Translations under genes and position numbers: made by a program
Shown here: positions 35,401-49,600 of the stretch, piece after piece
How the letters are laid out: the number at the start of each line of letters is the position of its first letter
Position numbering within the stretch: the stretch's first letter is position 1
From: Branchiostoma floridae
Lineage: Eukaryota > Chordata > Leptocardii > Amphioxiformes > Branchiostomatidae
DNA length: 64,000 nt
Assembly (NCBI RefSeq): GCF_000003815.2
Contig: NW_023365886.1
Location: 1-64,000 of the forward strand
Direction of reading: 5' to 3'
Notes under the pieces: generated by a model
Told to the model about the DNA's origin: nothing
What the model saw: only the letters and a program-made list of their open reading frames with translations
Databases searched by the model: none

Positions 35401-38400
35401 CACCAGAGACTCTAGCACATTTTCAATTTTTTTCACTTGAAAACCTACCCCATGATATTGAATCGGGCTCAGGCACATGTGAATATTGGCAGATCTCTAA
35501 AAATCGCGCGATTTTCGAGATCTAGAATAGAGGGGTATCGCTGCCAAAAATGACGATTAGAGCTCGCAGATCGATTTTCCTGCTGTGTAAAAGAGGCATC
35601 AGGATGGCGCTTTGCTAACATTCATCATCAGCGTGACAATTTTCTTTAGCGTAACTGTTGACAGGATGATGTGCTAAACTAGTACATAGATTATCCTATT
35701 TTAGCTTCTTTATTATCATTTCCATGAAAAATGGGTCTGTCTGTCTGTGTTTCCAGATTTTTGTAGTCATCATAACCCAAGAACCTCTGGATGGATTACG
35801 ATGATTGGTACGTGAGTAGGCGTTGGGAAGATGTAGGTCAAGGTAAATTTTGGTCCCCCTGGTATGTGACCTTGGTACTGCAGCAGAAATTACGTTTTTT
35901 TATATCTTTTGAACAGGATGTGGTGTGCTATGGTCTATGCTTTTTGAGTGGCAGATAGCTTGTGACATAATAAATACGTGGTGTATGTTTGGGTCCTCTA
36001 GCAGGTTGCTCTGGAACTGCAGGGTCGTTTTTGTCCAAATATTCTAATGAGGAAACTGAACAATGGAACGACAGATTTACATGATATTTTGTATGTAGGC
36101 AGCATAGACAGAGATGTACATCAATTTGGTTCAGTGGCGCCTACCTCGAACATACCCTCGTCGTTTTCGTCGAACAGCTCGTTGTTGTGCTTGTTCAGAA
36201 GCTGCGCGACTCCTTGGTGAAGACAAACAGACAGAAGAAAATATCAGAGTAAAAGTTCTGTAAAAAAAACAGGCCCAGATAAAATGCATAGCAGGCGATA
36301 ACAGCTACTAGCACAACTTTCACTCACCGATGATCTTCCTCTCCCGGTTGTAGATCGGCAGACAGAGGGCGCTTTTGATCCGGAACCCCGTCTCTGCTTC
36401 TTCCTATGGTGACCAACACAACTAGTAGCGCTCACGTAAAGACAGGTATTTCATGCACATATTTCCTGAAAACTAGTGTCGTTTTATCTAAGCTACCCAT
36501 AACAATAGCACTTTGGATATGCATGATGTATTCCATGTTGTCTAAAAACCATCACTAGTAATTTAACTCACCGTAAACTGGAACCGTGAATCCTCCCCAG
36601 TGTTCTGTAAATTCAAAACCTGTAGACATAATTGAAAACGACAAGACGTTCATGTGTGTACACCTGTATTGGGTAGATACAAAGCAAAACAAGGCAGGGT
36701 AGTAATACTAATACATGTCTGCCCACAACCTATTATAAGCAGTGCACTAATCAATGTCCATATTGTGAGGAAATGTCGTTGACTGCACTACATGCATTCA
36801 TTACTCCACAGACTTCAGAATTTGTTTCTTCAACACTCTATTTTGGAGCGGTAGGAGGACGTGCGCTAGGTTTTTTTTATTGCATTGTCAGTGTGTACGA
36901 GGGGTGCGTGCGAGAAAAACTATCATATAAAGGTTGGAATAACAGTCATGAGACTCGGAGAGGATAAAGGATTAAGATTTATCCTCGCAGATTGTTAGAG
37001 ATGGTGCTTAAAACGTGACTACGGTAATCCATCGTGCATGAACATCACTGCGGAGTTCTAAAAGCAGTACATCACAGAAGCAGCGGCGTCCGCCTATCTC
37101 ATTATTTCCCATCACACAATGCGGATGATGCGTCCTGTACCATCATTCCAGGAAACGGTATCAGTTCGGATATATCTTGGGGCAAATTTCCGGGAAAAAG
37201 TGTATTGAGGATGAGAACAGACACGTTTTTGACTCAGTTCCCGGGATTTTTTATCTAGATGATGTACGTGCTTCAAAGTATCTAAGCTTACGTAGGGGCA
37301 TTTTCCAGGAAAATATGCACCGTCAATCCCGGGAAAATGCGATTTTAAGAACGATATGTTCTTGCCTATGTACGTACCTCACCAGTAGACGCCACGTGCT
37401 TGGCCAGTCCGCTCTCTAACAGCCACGCCACCGTGGAGGCACTGAGAAGTAATGAACATGTTATGCATGTCACACGGACAGATCTGTGTGATGCAGTGGT
37501 GTTTGGTGTAACTGGGGTTTGAAGGAAGTCCAGAAGATTAAAACAGACGCTGGCAAGTTGAGTAAACATTAAATCATGTTAGTTTCAGACAAGAGTTTAT
37601 ACTGTTTTAAACTATTTGTTCGTTTATCTCATTTCATGCTATCTTATTCGGCAATTGGCCCTCGGGCATAAATTTGCAATAAACTATTATTAATCACGGG
37701 TTATTCCCCATTCCTAAGACGGCGATGGCGCTGAGATTTCGCTGCGACCTACGTCGGATATGTGTTACCATTCATTTCATATTTGAAAATTCATGCAAAA
37801 TGTAAAAGGCAGCAAAACACACAAAGCGTAAAGTCTATGAAATTCGTTGAGTGATCAGTCAAATGTTAGGTCACAGCGCGATCGCAGCATGGTCGCCGCC
37901 CTAGTGGAACGGAGGGAGTTATCATGTACACTTCCTACCTAGGGGACTGGACGCCTTTGTCCGCATCATTACCTGAGACCAGGTCAAAGATTTTGGAAAA
38001 GTCCACACCCTGTAAGAAAAGTACGACCACGATGTTCTTGGTTATTGTTTTTTTTTAAACTGAATGCAAAGCCATCATTGACCCCTTTTAAAACATTAAA
38101 CTAAACTTATCGAAAGAAATGTTATCAAGCTTCACAAATCTACATACAATGTAGTATCAAATGATTCAAAACCTTAGTAATAACGGTGGGCGTGCAACGA
38201 AGGTCTGTATTAGCCTCTACCAGGCCCCACAGGTCGTTAGTAGAATAGTAGAAATTGGCCAAATAAGACAGAAAACACACAAGAGAAGTCTAAGGTCGCA
38301 AACTTTACTCCTCGACCATCTAACCCCTCTGGCGTGTTTTCTGCCTTATTTGGCCAATTTCTACTATTTTTCCAGCGACCCGTGGATCCTGGTAGCGACT

Positions 38401-41400
38401 AGGTCTTTGTGACGTGCCGTGTTTTATGCATTCTGTACACATTTATCAGGAAAATATCAGTACAAGAAGATTCATTCCTCTGAAGGTTTTTCAGATATAG
38501 CCAATAGGGCCGAGGCACGGAGCAGTGTGCGTAGAATAAGTTGAGACATGAAAGATGCGTGTTTGGGGAAGTTACAGCAGCGGTCAGGTCAAATCAAGAG
38601 TGTTATTTCACTTCCACAAAGGTGAGTGAAACAGAAACCGTCGAAGTGAGAAGGTGAAATGACAGATTTTTGAAGGCAAGGGATTTCAGAAAGTGATGAC
38701 AGCAAAGGTATTCTCGATGATCGGTGTTGCTCAATGTGCGTTAACACATTACACTGTAATTAGGATCAACTTGACATTGTAAGTTGACGTGCCTCGGTCA
38801 CATACATATCGTATTTGAATTAAATCGCCATTTTGATCATGTTGGGTCAGATCACCATTCAAGGAGACGAGAGATTTAGATGAATTGGATCTCTAACCAA
38901 GCATGCAAACGAATATTAACATGCGCTAAAATAACCACAGAGAGGAAGGCTTCATGCGTGTGAGGCTTCATAACGCCAACGAACAAATGTAGCTTGGACT
39001 GGCTGAGATACGATTAAGATAAGGGCACAGTAAGATGATGGGCTTTTCTGAAACTGGATAAATGTCGGCTGTTTTGAAAAATAAAGATACATACGCGATA
39101 GAGAGGCACTATGGGGGGGGGGGTTCAAAGATTTTTAATACGCAATTCGAGCTTAACGTTAGATTACGCCCGACAAAATATTGGAGAAACTTTGATTTGA
39201 GAAAATCTGCCGGTTACGTTTTCTTTTCACTGCTCACAATGAGTTGTAAGACAATTTTCCACCATTATTTTATCAAGAGAGGTTGTATGTATGAATCACT
39301 GTAGTGTTCGGAATCAGATGGTTGCAAGATAGCACAGCCTGTCAAGATTTGAGTAAAAAATCATCTCCGGTATTGGTAGAAGCATATGAAAGATCCAAGG
39401 GACAAGAATGATGGAGACTATTTGTCTATATAGCAGGTCACACGTATTTACCTGGGCAGAGGTTTTGGGAATGCCCGCGGAGAGTCGAGGGGGTTCAGTA
39501 CTGGGGTGCGCACTGAGGTCCTTCCTCGCCAGGCGGGGGGAGTGTGCGGTGCAGACAACAGAGAGAACACTTAGCGACCACGGACACACGGTAGCTAGGG
39601 GAGAGAAGTCACTGGCACTGGACATGCGGTTAAACACGGGGAAGTGGGTCTATATCTAAAGAGCACCAGGAGTAACGCAGCTATTTGTATTCTACAAGCT
39701 TCAAACTAACAGACTTGCACTTAGCATGATGGGATAGGTTGACAACATCAAAAACATCCCAGTGTCTCAGAACGCTCTGTGCTAGCGTTTATCTATCTGT
39801 AGTACAATATACTCGACGACAGATGTAAAAGAACACGTAGAGAAGGGCATTTAGTTTTCGTGACCCATAACAACAAGTGTGGAAGTTCAAGAGCAAGGAT
39901 GAAAATGACAGAAGAGAGTATGTTCATGGTCAGTACCAGAGACTGGCGCCGTCTTCTCTGTGATTCGAACAGTAGCGAAAACTAAAACGGACAAAAATCA
40001 AATCAAATTATGGAACAAGCTGAAACAATAAAAAACAAAAAATGGAAAAGGTTGAAAGTAATCAAACATAGAATGATAGTGAGCACAACTAATACGTTTT
40101 TCACATGATTTAACTCTTAACCTTTTTCAACATCATTCATGCCATGTAGGGGTATGTAGATTTTTCATATATATACTCCGAAATAAAACAAAACACAGAA
40201 ATCAGTATGACGAAGAAGAATGTAATCAAGACATTGTATGTCGTCCATGTATGTCCAAATAATGAAAATACAAAAGGAAAAGCGTGACTGTGTCACAATA
40301 GTGGATGTTGTTGTTGGTCTTTGGTCCTGTTTCTGGGTCACCTGCTCATGAAGATCTTCAGTCAGGAAGACGGAGCACCGCTCGCACTTCAGCAGGTCCT
40401 GCGCGTCCTTCATGATCTTGTGCACCACCTTGTCCACAGACGTCTGCTCCTCAAAGATGTTTCGCGCCAACTGGAGGAGGATCTGCAAATACCACCAACT
40501 CACGTGTCAATCAAACTACGTCATAAGATGCAAAAGGGTCAAAAACACGTTGACAAGAAAAGGTAGCTTCTATCGGCACTAGATAGGCACTGAGTGTTTG
40601 GAATTGGCAATTTGTACAAAACAAAAATACAGGCACAATTAAGACGTATTAATTCTGAACACTTCATAATTGTGCCAACACTCACATTGTGAACAATTCA
40701 TATTTGTGCCAACACTAACATTGACTGAATATTCTCCAAGCAGAGGTTGCGACCGGGGGGGTAGTAGTCACCGTGGGCTTTCTTACGGCTGCCACTAATA
40801 TCCCCCTTAAGGACTCTTACATAAGGGCTGTATAATACAGAGCAGTAATAAGCTATTTAAGATAATTAGATACATATCATACATGCAAATCATCTGCACA
40901 TTCGACTCGCTTGTCCGGATGGATCAGAAGTAATGAGGCACAATCATTTCTACAAACATCATGTTTTGGTTAGTTGAAGCCTCATTCTTCACTTAATAAC
41001 GCCTACAGGGAAATCAACGGCGGCGCCTTAATTCTTCTGTGATTAATTACGGATCTACCGCCCACCTTTTCGCCAGTCCCGGTTGGATGTGTCAAGAAGA
41101 TTTATGATGGACGGTTTGGTGTCATTACTTTGGGATCTCTATGGAGGTTTATACACAGCATGTGGAGGTCGTGATTATAGAATGTTGAAAGCATACTTGA
41201 TGATGTCTATAACTGGGGTAAAAGAAGAAGAATTCCTTCTGACGTAACTTGTTAAGGGGATTGTCTGACCTGGTTCCGCTTGTACTCCGTGATCGACATC
41301 TCGAACATCTGAGCGTTGGCGATGCTGATACCGCAGAATGTCAGGTAGTTCCTAAACACCTGTTGGGTGGGCATTAAGACATTTCAGACCAATTAAAAAA

Positions 41401-43502
41401 ACGGTGTCTAACAGTAATATTCATAAGGCTCCAAACCGAATGACACAGACAAACAATGAGGGAGGGAGGTGTCAGCAAGAAATGCAGAGGGGATTTTATA
41501 GAAAGGAACATGTATTTAGAGTGACTGTTGTTGTTCGCCCTGCAAGTGGCACGTGGGTCAGCAAGTGTTTTTGTATAAGGGAACATTTTACAGAAACCAG
41601 TCACCAACTAATTTAACCCACGAGCTCAATTGTGCGGCTGCTACTAGCTGCAGTTGAGCTACATGAACACCCCTGTAGAGTAACATTGTATTAACCAACA
41701 TTATAACCCCTGTCCCTCCATCCGCCAAGCTTCGCGTCTAATACATGACAAATGAATAACATTGAAACTGATGCATGGTATACGGCATAAACATGATGTA
41801 GGCAATGGCCAAAGTCTGATTCTTTACGTTACATATAGAAAAAATACGGAACAAATAGTAGATAAGTAAGAAATCAGTAATAGGATCGTACAGGTGCCAA
41901 CTTTTCTCATGTAGAGTTCAGAAAGTCGGGGCAGGAGAGGCGCAACAACACCTGACCACGTCGCGTGTGGTGTGATTAGCGATCAGCACCAGGGACAGGA
42001 CCACTGTGCGGAATAACAGCAATGGCGCGCATAATCCGTGCCTCCGCGGACTCCATGCTTCTAAGCTACAGAGGATCAGATTAACGAGATTAAGATTTCA
42101 TGGGCGCTGTCGCTGCACTGGTCGCCATTCCCACGCATAGGCCAAATCCTTCCATGTGCCCAGAAGTACCATTCTGACACACACGTGTGCCTAACGGAGG
42201 CTCCGTGAAGGGCGCAGTCCTAGATAGCACCTCTTGTTGACATAAACCAATCCAAAGAAAGTTTTCCAGGTCTGTTGCTTGAAGATGAAGTTGTTCAACT
42301 TGCGTTAAAGTAAAGTTAAGAACCACTCGAAAACTGCGACAATCAGCGACAAGTGACCTTTCCTCCATATCAAACATTAACTTGAGTAAAATAGCAGTTA
42401 AGTGCCTGTGCGTAATCGACTTTGGAACGGTTTTTGATATGAGAGCGGTCTCCAAGCCTGGCCGTAATTACAATTCCTCTGAGAGCCCGGCCATTTGGTC
42501 CTGTCGGCCATTAGACTCGTCATTTCAAGGGCTGGAGAAGAGGGACACCAAACCAGAGTAGAATATCTGATTAACGTGAGCAGGGTCAGGTATCTACATA
42601 ACTGGGTTTGTCCGGTGTAATAAAACGGGAACACAGACAGCAGACTCTATATTCTTAAAGAGAGGCGTTACTGGAATAATGTGTAAACTTGCGGTAGCCA
42701 TCACCGTTGTCTATGACATTGAAATCTCAAAAGGTACGAAATGTTTCACATTATTTTATCTCGTGCCCTGGAAAGTGTGATGCTTCATCTCAGCTCCTCG
42801 TGACAAGAAGGGCATGCGCGAGAGGGGTGAGTTCTGATTAGCTTGGCCTCCACAGCCGCAAACATTTGGGAAGCACTCAGATCACAATCACACTAAGGCG
42901 TACCGTAAGGCTAATATATGGAATAGCGCGTTGGCTAGAATCAATTTCCACACGGACCCTTACTGGGATTTTACCTTGCCTTTCTTCTTCCATCAGCAGA
43001 TATTATCTTCGCTTCCTGTAGTTTGAAATTGCAACACAACTTCATGCCCTTCATTACAGCACGGCTCTTAGTATGGCACGCCACGCCAGAAACTGGAAAG
43101 GCTTGAAAGACTCATATTTCGTTCTAAACGCCAAATTGGCATCTAACGACTCTAATGGACACATCCGTGTGTTTCACAGGAAGCGCTATTACTCTAAATG
43201 GGGCGAAGCGATTATGTTTCACTAACTGCAGACGAGTAATAGGAACAGACATACGTAAATTTATGTCAGTCAGCTAAGGGCAAGTTCAACACGCTGCAAC
43301 AAGATACCGACCCAGAGGCGGGCAGGAAGATGGCTTCCCAAGGGACGGATCGTTAATGATCACATGGGGCGGATCTGCATCGCTTCCAGTAGGTTCATGA
43401 TAAAAAAAATCACAAGAAAATTAATTGATAAAGGGACTTCACTGCTAAGTGAAACAAGAAAATCGTTTCCACACACACGCACAAAGACACACACACACAC
43501 AC

Positions 43503-43563
<61 letters not shown>

Positions 43564-43587
43564 CACACGCACACACACATACACACG

Positions 43588-43619
<32 letters not shown>

Positions 43620-43620
43620 C

Positions 43621-43669
<49 letters not shown>

Positions 43670-46600
43670 AATGTGCTACGACTTGTGCATCCATACGTCA
43701 TTCCCAACAGGTTCCAAATCCCAACCCATATTTACAGGACGTATGGTAAAATGTAGCCATACTTGGATATGTGTTTAACACATGGCATTATGTGAACCGC
43801 TGTTCGGTTATTTTTTCCTGTATACTAACAGAGTATTAACGAAATCTTTGATACCGTTGAAATATTGCACTTACAGTGCACTTTGCCAAAATCTTATAAA
43901 AATTCTATATCAGTTCATCACACAGTTGGCCTGTAAAAAGAATTACGCAGGTCAATGCTCGCCACAGTAGAGATCTGGGTAATTACCCAAAGGTCGAATA
44001 ACAGGTTTGGGCATTCTGTGAGATCAAGTAAAGCCTGTTATTAGTGCTTCATGTATACTGGCAAAGCAGAGGTTCGGCTCCAGCTGTTATTCAAACGGTT
44101 TAGTTTTTTTTCAGGCTTTCTATTTTGTACTGTTTTCTTTATTATTTTCTTCGGCTGGCGGACATGAATAAAACAGCAGAAAATAGAAAGCCCGATAAAC
44201 ATGCCTAATACACGTTAAAGAAACAGCCGGAGCCGAACCTCTGCTTGGAGAGCACTTCTTGTGGATAACATCGCGATGGTGGACCTAAATCAATGGCGCT
44301 TGGGAGGCGGGGACAGATGGGGCTCGTATGTCAGAGGCCAAGAAAGCTGACAATGTAGTGTCCTAGGCTTTGCGTAAATGATACTTTGTATTGCACAAAT
44401 AACCAACAACACAGCATCATCGTGTAGCCACAACACCTGTACGTATATTGGGAAATAATTTGAAAAGATAGTAATCCTAGGGAGAAGTTTTAACTGGGAA
44501 AAGGGGAGGGGACTAACCTATCCTCAAAGCAGAGGTGGAGTCGAGAGATATAGTAGTGGTCGGGATTTTTACCGGACAGAGCTGGTAAAAATCTACCTAT
44601 GTCCAGTAAAAATCCCGACTACTACTATATCTCCGCGCCATAACCCCTGCTTGGAGAATAGCTTTGACCGACGCTTGTTAACTTGACAGTGCAAAGAAAT
44701 ATTTCGGCCTCTTCAAACGTAAGTTTCTCACACAAGACGGGTAGGGATGTAACGTTACAGCAAACAGAAAGGTCCACGCCGCTACCAACTCCATGCAGGC
44801 AAGCAATGAACAATAACAATATGCTTAATGTCGAACTATCATCAAGAATGCGTCTAGGCAGCATCTAGATATCCGATTAACCAACTCACCTACATGTAGA
44901 CTTGTCACTTGTCAGCTGTTTCAATGGTTTTACAGAGAGTCACGTTACATGCACTGTAGGTCTCTATGCTGGAAATTTTCACCCCCGAATAAATTTTTAA
45001 TCGCCGCTTTGCCAAACAATTGGAGCACAGTAAACACGGCTTCAGAAGATCACATGATTTTATACCAATTACTGTGAAAGTGCGCCGGGGTAATGCACCA
45101 GCCAGGCTTTACAAACGACATCTTCCCCACTGTTTAACGGGCATTTGTTCTTGTCTTGCTTTTCCGTTGCTATGGTGAAGACCGGCGCCTCTGTCCTCAA
45201 TATCAGTGGTAGGGCGGCATTCGCATGATGGGAATGATATTAAAACGGATATGCAAAATGTATTACGCTACCGTATGATCTAAACATGCGATACTCTATT
45301 CCAGTGTTTCTGAGGGAGCTGCTCTTTAGCCCACGGCGTAGCCATGTAAGTCGGAGTACGGTCAAGCACCCCCACCCCCCAAACACACACACGGCGCGTG
45401 CGCGCGCACACACACATGATCACACATGGCTGCATTTCAATCCGAATGAAATAGTACATTGGTTATAACATTTGTTTAGTTAACATTGCGAAAATTCTGT
45501 GATATACAGTACAACTGATCTGTGACATGCCATCCTCTTACAGAGTTCGCAATTTGTACTGATATAACGAGACCATCTGGGTCCGTGCTTCTGCATCTGC
45601 ATCTCGCCTCCTTCAACTTTCAAATCGTGTCGCTCTGTGTGGTACATGTAACAGACAGACCCTGCCCGATTCTTCTTCTTCGGTGACATGGGTGTATTCA
45701 GAGTTCATGCCTAGAGTCGCCATTGTACTTAATTGTTACATTTTATATCATGGCATGTGTTAGAAAATAAAACCAACACGGCTGCTCACGAGAGCGCGCT
45801 CATCATATCCAGCCAATCTGGACGCTACTGCGGTGCCATGAGATAGTATCAAAGCTGTCCAAGGAGTATAGCCGGCCAAAGGGAGTCAAACGTACACCTA
45901 CGGTGGGTTTGATACTGTATCACGCCACCGTGGATCTGCTTGGAGATTAGGTGATATTCAGTATTGCAAAAGTTGGATATTTTGAATATTATGATATGTA
46001 TCAAAATCGCAATGGTGATGTATCTTTCAGGTGATGAGTTCGATGAGCAGTGGCGACACAGTAAACAAAGAACCTGTCTGAGTAGTGAGGGAAACCGGTA
46101 TTCTCCAAGCAGAGGTTGAGTCGCGGAGATATAGTAGTAGTCAGGATTTTCACCGTATACCGGTGAGCGACTACTACTATATCTCCGCGACCATACCTCT
46201 GCTTGGAGAATAGGAAACCGGTAGGGGAAGCGGAAATGACGTTACCTCCTCGTCCTTGTCTGTGAACTCGTGACCGCCCGTGGCCTTGTTGATGATCTGT
46301 GCCACGCCCAACACCTCGTCATCCGCGCTGCAGATGGGCATGGCCAGGATGGAGTGGGTGTGGTACCCTGTCCGCTGGTCCACCGTGCGGTTAAACCGGG
46401 GGTCCTGAAGGAGAGAGGGAAGGACTTACTAGTATAGGGAGGAAACACAATCATAACAGGCCTTTCATGAGTTATGATGTCTCCTGGAGGAAGATTGAAA
46501 GTTCCAAACTTTATGTGTTTTTCTCTCTTTAACCTCCTTATCAAAGTTCAAACATCATCAATATGAACCTTTACGTGGCACAGGAACAAGCACACGCGGC

Positions 46601-49600
46601 GACACTGAGCAGATGCAGCAGGACGTGCGTCATGATGCGTGCCTTGAACATTGCTGGTATGCACACGTATATAGCATCTTACCAAAACATTTCAAAACAC
46701 GTCAGTTACACGATATTCTTACCCTCAGCAGAAATCTCGTCCAAATATACGACTCTAAACATGGAAACCGTTCGCGAGAGAAGTGGCGGTGTGTGGCAGG
46801 CTACGTGTCACAACTTACGTCACAGAACATTGCTCAATGTCTTCCTTTTGTCCACTAGTCGAGCACTGCAGTGGGGAAAAGCAATCCAACAATGCGCCAG
46901 CTGGCGCGCATACTTGGTTAGCGGTGCCACCAAATGTTGCGGGACGGTTTGTTTACTTGTTTGTCGTAAAATAGAGTGCGCGTCATCGACATTCTTTTCC
47001 ACACTTTGACACATTTGACCTTGAATCTACTTTGAGAGGGAAAGAAAGTTGCACAAAGTCAGAAAGACCACATAAAGGCAATTGTAACATAACAATCGAT
47101 ATCTTACATCACGCGCGACCCAGTTTTTAAGTATCGACACGAATCGAACATGGTGTTCAGTCTAGTCTCATTATCGATTGTCAATTGTTGATATCCTACA
47201 ATTGATGACTTGGATGGCCCGCAGTATTGCTATGTGGCCACCCCAGGTGATTATGTCTATCTTTTACCCCCAGAGCAGGATTTGAAATGGTCAGCGAAAC
47301 GTCATACGCAATTTCAAATTAACTGGTAAGGAAAGAAATCATATTGACTTTCCGATCAACACTTTATTACAAGTATGTGAGATCGAAAAACACTTTAAAA
47401 GCAATTTATGTCATAACCACAGGCCGGGACTTTCCCAAGGTAATCGTGCTTGGCTGGTGCAGGAGATGTTAAATTGCTTCTTTCTAAGGAAGTGAAGGAA
47501 TGAAGTAGTCTAGGCGGCGAACCTTCTATATTTGGTGATGTTGTCCTGGGGCAGAGATCTAAGGTGGCGATTCTTGGTTCACTGCGCTTGAAGTACTACT
47601 TTACCTCCTCCGTCTGTGGTGTTTTTTATCACTCGATCACTTGTTTTCGCAATGTCTCAGATGTACAACGTTTTACAAACTGCATAATTTACAACCAGAA
47701 TTGGTACCTGTCAGGACGAATCTAGAGAGAATATTCATCAAACGCCCGCTCACATCAAGCAGATATATCACCCCCTTTCCCAAGAGTTCTTCACGACACA
47801 CTCAGTCTCAAGTGGGTCCGATCGGCGGCGTCTAAAAGCTTGAAGAATCTTCTTGGCGAGGGCAAGAATGCTATCAGGGCTCCGAGCGGTGGTCGGTGTG
47901 TACTTCATCACTTTCTTAAAAGATCGATTCCTCGAGGAAATGAGAAGTGCCCGTCCTTACATGCACTTCTAAAGTGTTTGCCCGTGTCTTTGAACATGTA
48001 GAACATCCAAGCTAAGACCAGTCCGTTTCTATGTGACTCACAAACAGGAGGGTATCTTGTTTGTTTCAATGACCACGAACCAGGCATCATCAGTCAATCC
48101 CGAACACTGCCTCAAATATATACTGCTATACCTTAATGTTCAGAAGAAATGTAGAGATAGTCTTTTAATGGTCATTCTGAAGAGTGCAGAAGATAAAACG
48201 GAACATGCGATCTATCTAGTCTCTACAAGCCCGAGTGGACCAATGGAAGTAGTCTCTATATACCAAACGGTAGAAATTGACTGAATAGACCAAGGAGGTT
48301 AAAAAAACACTTTCAACCTCCTTGAATAGACGTATGAAATGTCATAGGACAGTATATAAACCGACCTGGGGGTAGATTATGTGTCCTAACTCCTCTGGTA
48401 TGTTATCTTGCCTATTTCTTCTATTTTCCATCGATCTATGAAGCATAGTAGAGACTACAATGGTTGCAAAACTTTTGATTTATGCTGACCGTTTTCTGCT
48501 CTCTATACATGTTCCAAAACGCCTGCTTTGAAGACTAACCCCCGCCCAGCACTCCGGAAGAGGATTCTTGAGAAAACCTCCATGATCAAACTCTGCTATC
48601 TCTTGGCCACTCATCATCCAGGAGTGGCCGCCATGTTATCTACATGTGGGCATCTCTGGGCCAGAAACACTTTCAACTTTCTTCAAGATAGCGTACTTGT
48701 AGTGCATTTAAATAGAGCGGAAATCGATACATCATCCAGACACCCGGGGTTTATCTTGTGTTCCATTTGGGAGTAAAAGGGAAACTTGGTTGTATGCGCT
48801 GTCTCATGGACCGTCAAGTTGCAGGGCGCTCTGTCATCCATCACCCACTCTGAGCAAGGCGGTGGTGGATAGGAACTCTTCAAAGGAAAGGTCTAGTTTA
48901 AGAACTTGGAGGACATCAATACCTGTCGGAAATTACCTCGGTAGTACGTAATCCGGATACAGCAATTGAGATTTTGATTAAACGTTGAATTTGAAGTACT
49001 CATAATTTTGTGCATTTAAGTATTGCCCTCCATTTCGTACGTACTCGAAGATAATACTGCCTGGATTACATTCCCAGGATAAATCGTTACGGTCATTACA
49101 TTCAAAGTTTAGCTCACCGTAATAGCAGTTTGGCTAACAATTCTCTATTGGGTATGGGTTAGGCAGCAGGGAGTTCCGCTAAATTACACACTGTGTAATC
49201 CAACTTGAGATGGGAAAACGTGAGAGAGAAAAATTTTCACGTTTCAACAGCAAAAGATTGTTTGGTGCAAGAAGCAAACGTCTTCTTGATTTTCTCTTTT
49301 CTTTTTACTAATTGTCCTATCATTAGTCCTATTTAACTACCACCTCTTTTTTTTTTAGAATTTCGCTCCTGCGATCCTTTCTAGTCGACCCTTGGCAGGG
49401 CTCAAGTTATATTTTGGCGATGCGCTAACCCTTGCATGTTTTTTTAAGAGAAACTCTTTAAAATGCTGTACCTATACGGTATACCTCCGACTTACTGATA
49501 TAGTGCTGCAGAACTGTCGCGGCCTCCAGGCGACACTGTTATCTGATTATCAGCCCACCTTTCAGTGCTCAGCTCTCACTCTAAAGCGGCGAACATTCAC

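Larger units (their letters stand above)
41360..46245. other. Largest phosphodiesterase intron (4.9 kb), rich in palindromic elements
   Basis: It contains a CA-rich microsatellite, at least three palindromic elements and a fragment near 45860-45945 ending GGATCTGCTTGGAGATT. The open frame at 42090-42455 (minus, 121 codons) has no splice support and no known motif. The rest (41400-43440) shows nothing I recognise. Confidence 0.5.

Noticed and set aside
42090-42455. 121-codon minus-strand open frame in a phosphodiesterase intron
   Set aside because: It does not match the GAF domain being assembled there, and the flanking true exons join in phase without it.
43360-43778. Thr-His and Val-Cys repeat open frames
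   Set aside because: Translation of the (CA)n microsatellite.
46563-47009. 148-codon plus-strand open frame in a phosphodiesterase intron
   Set aside because: No homology that I recognise, no splice or poly(A) context, and composition like neighbouring intron sequence.
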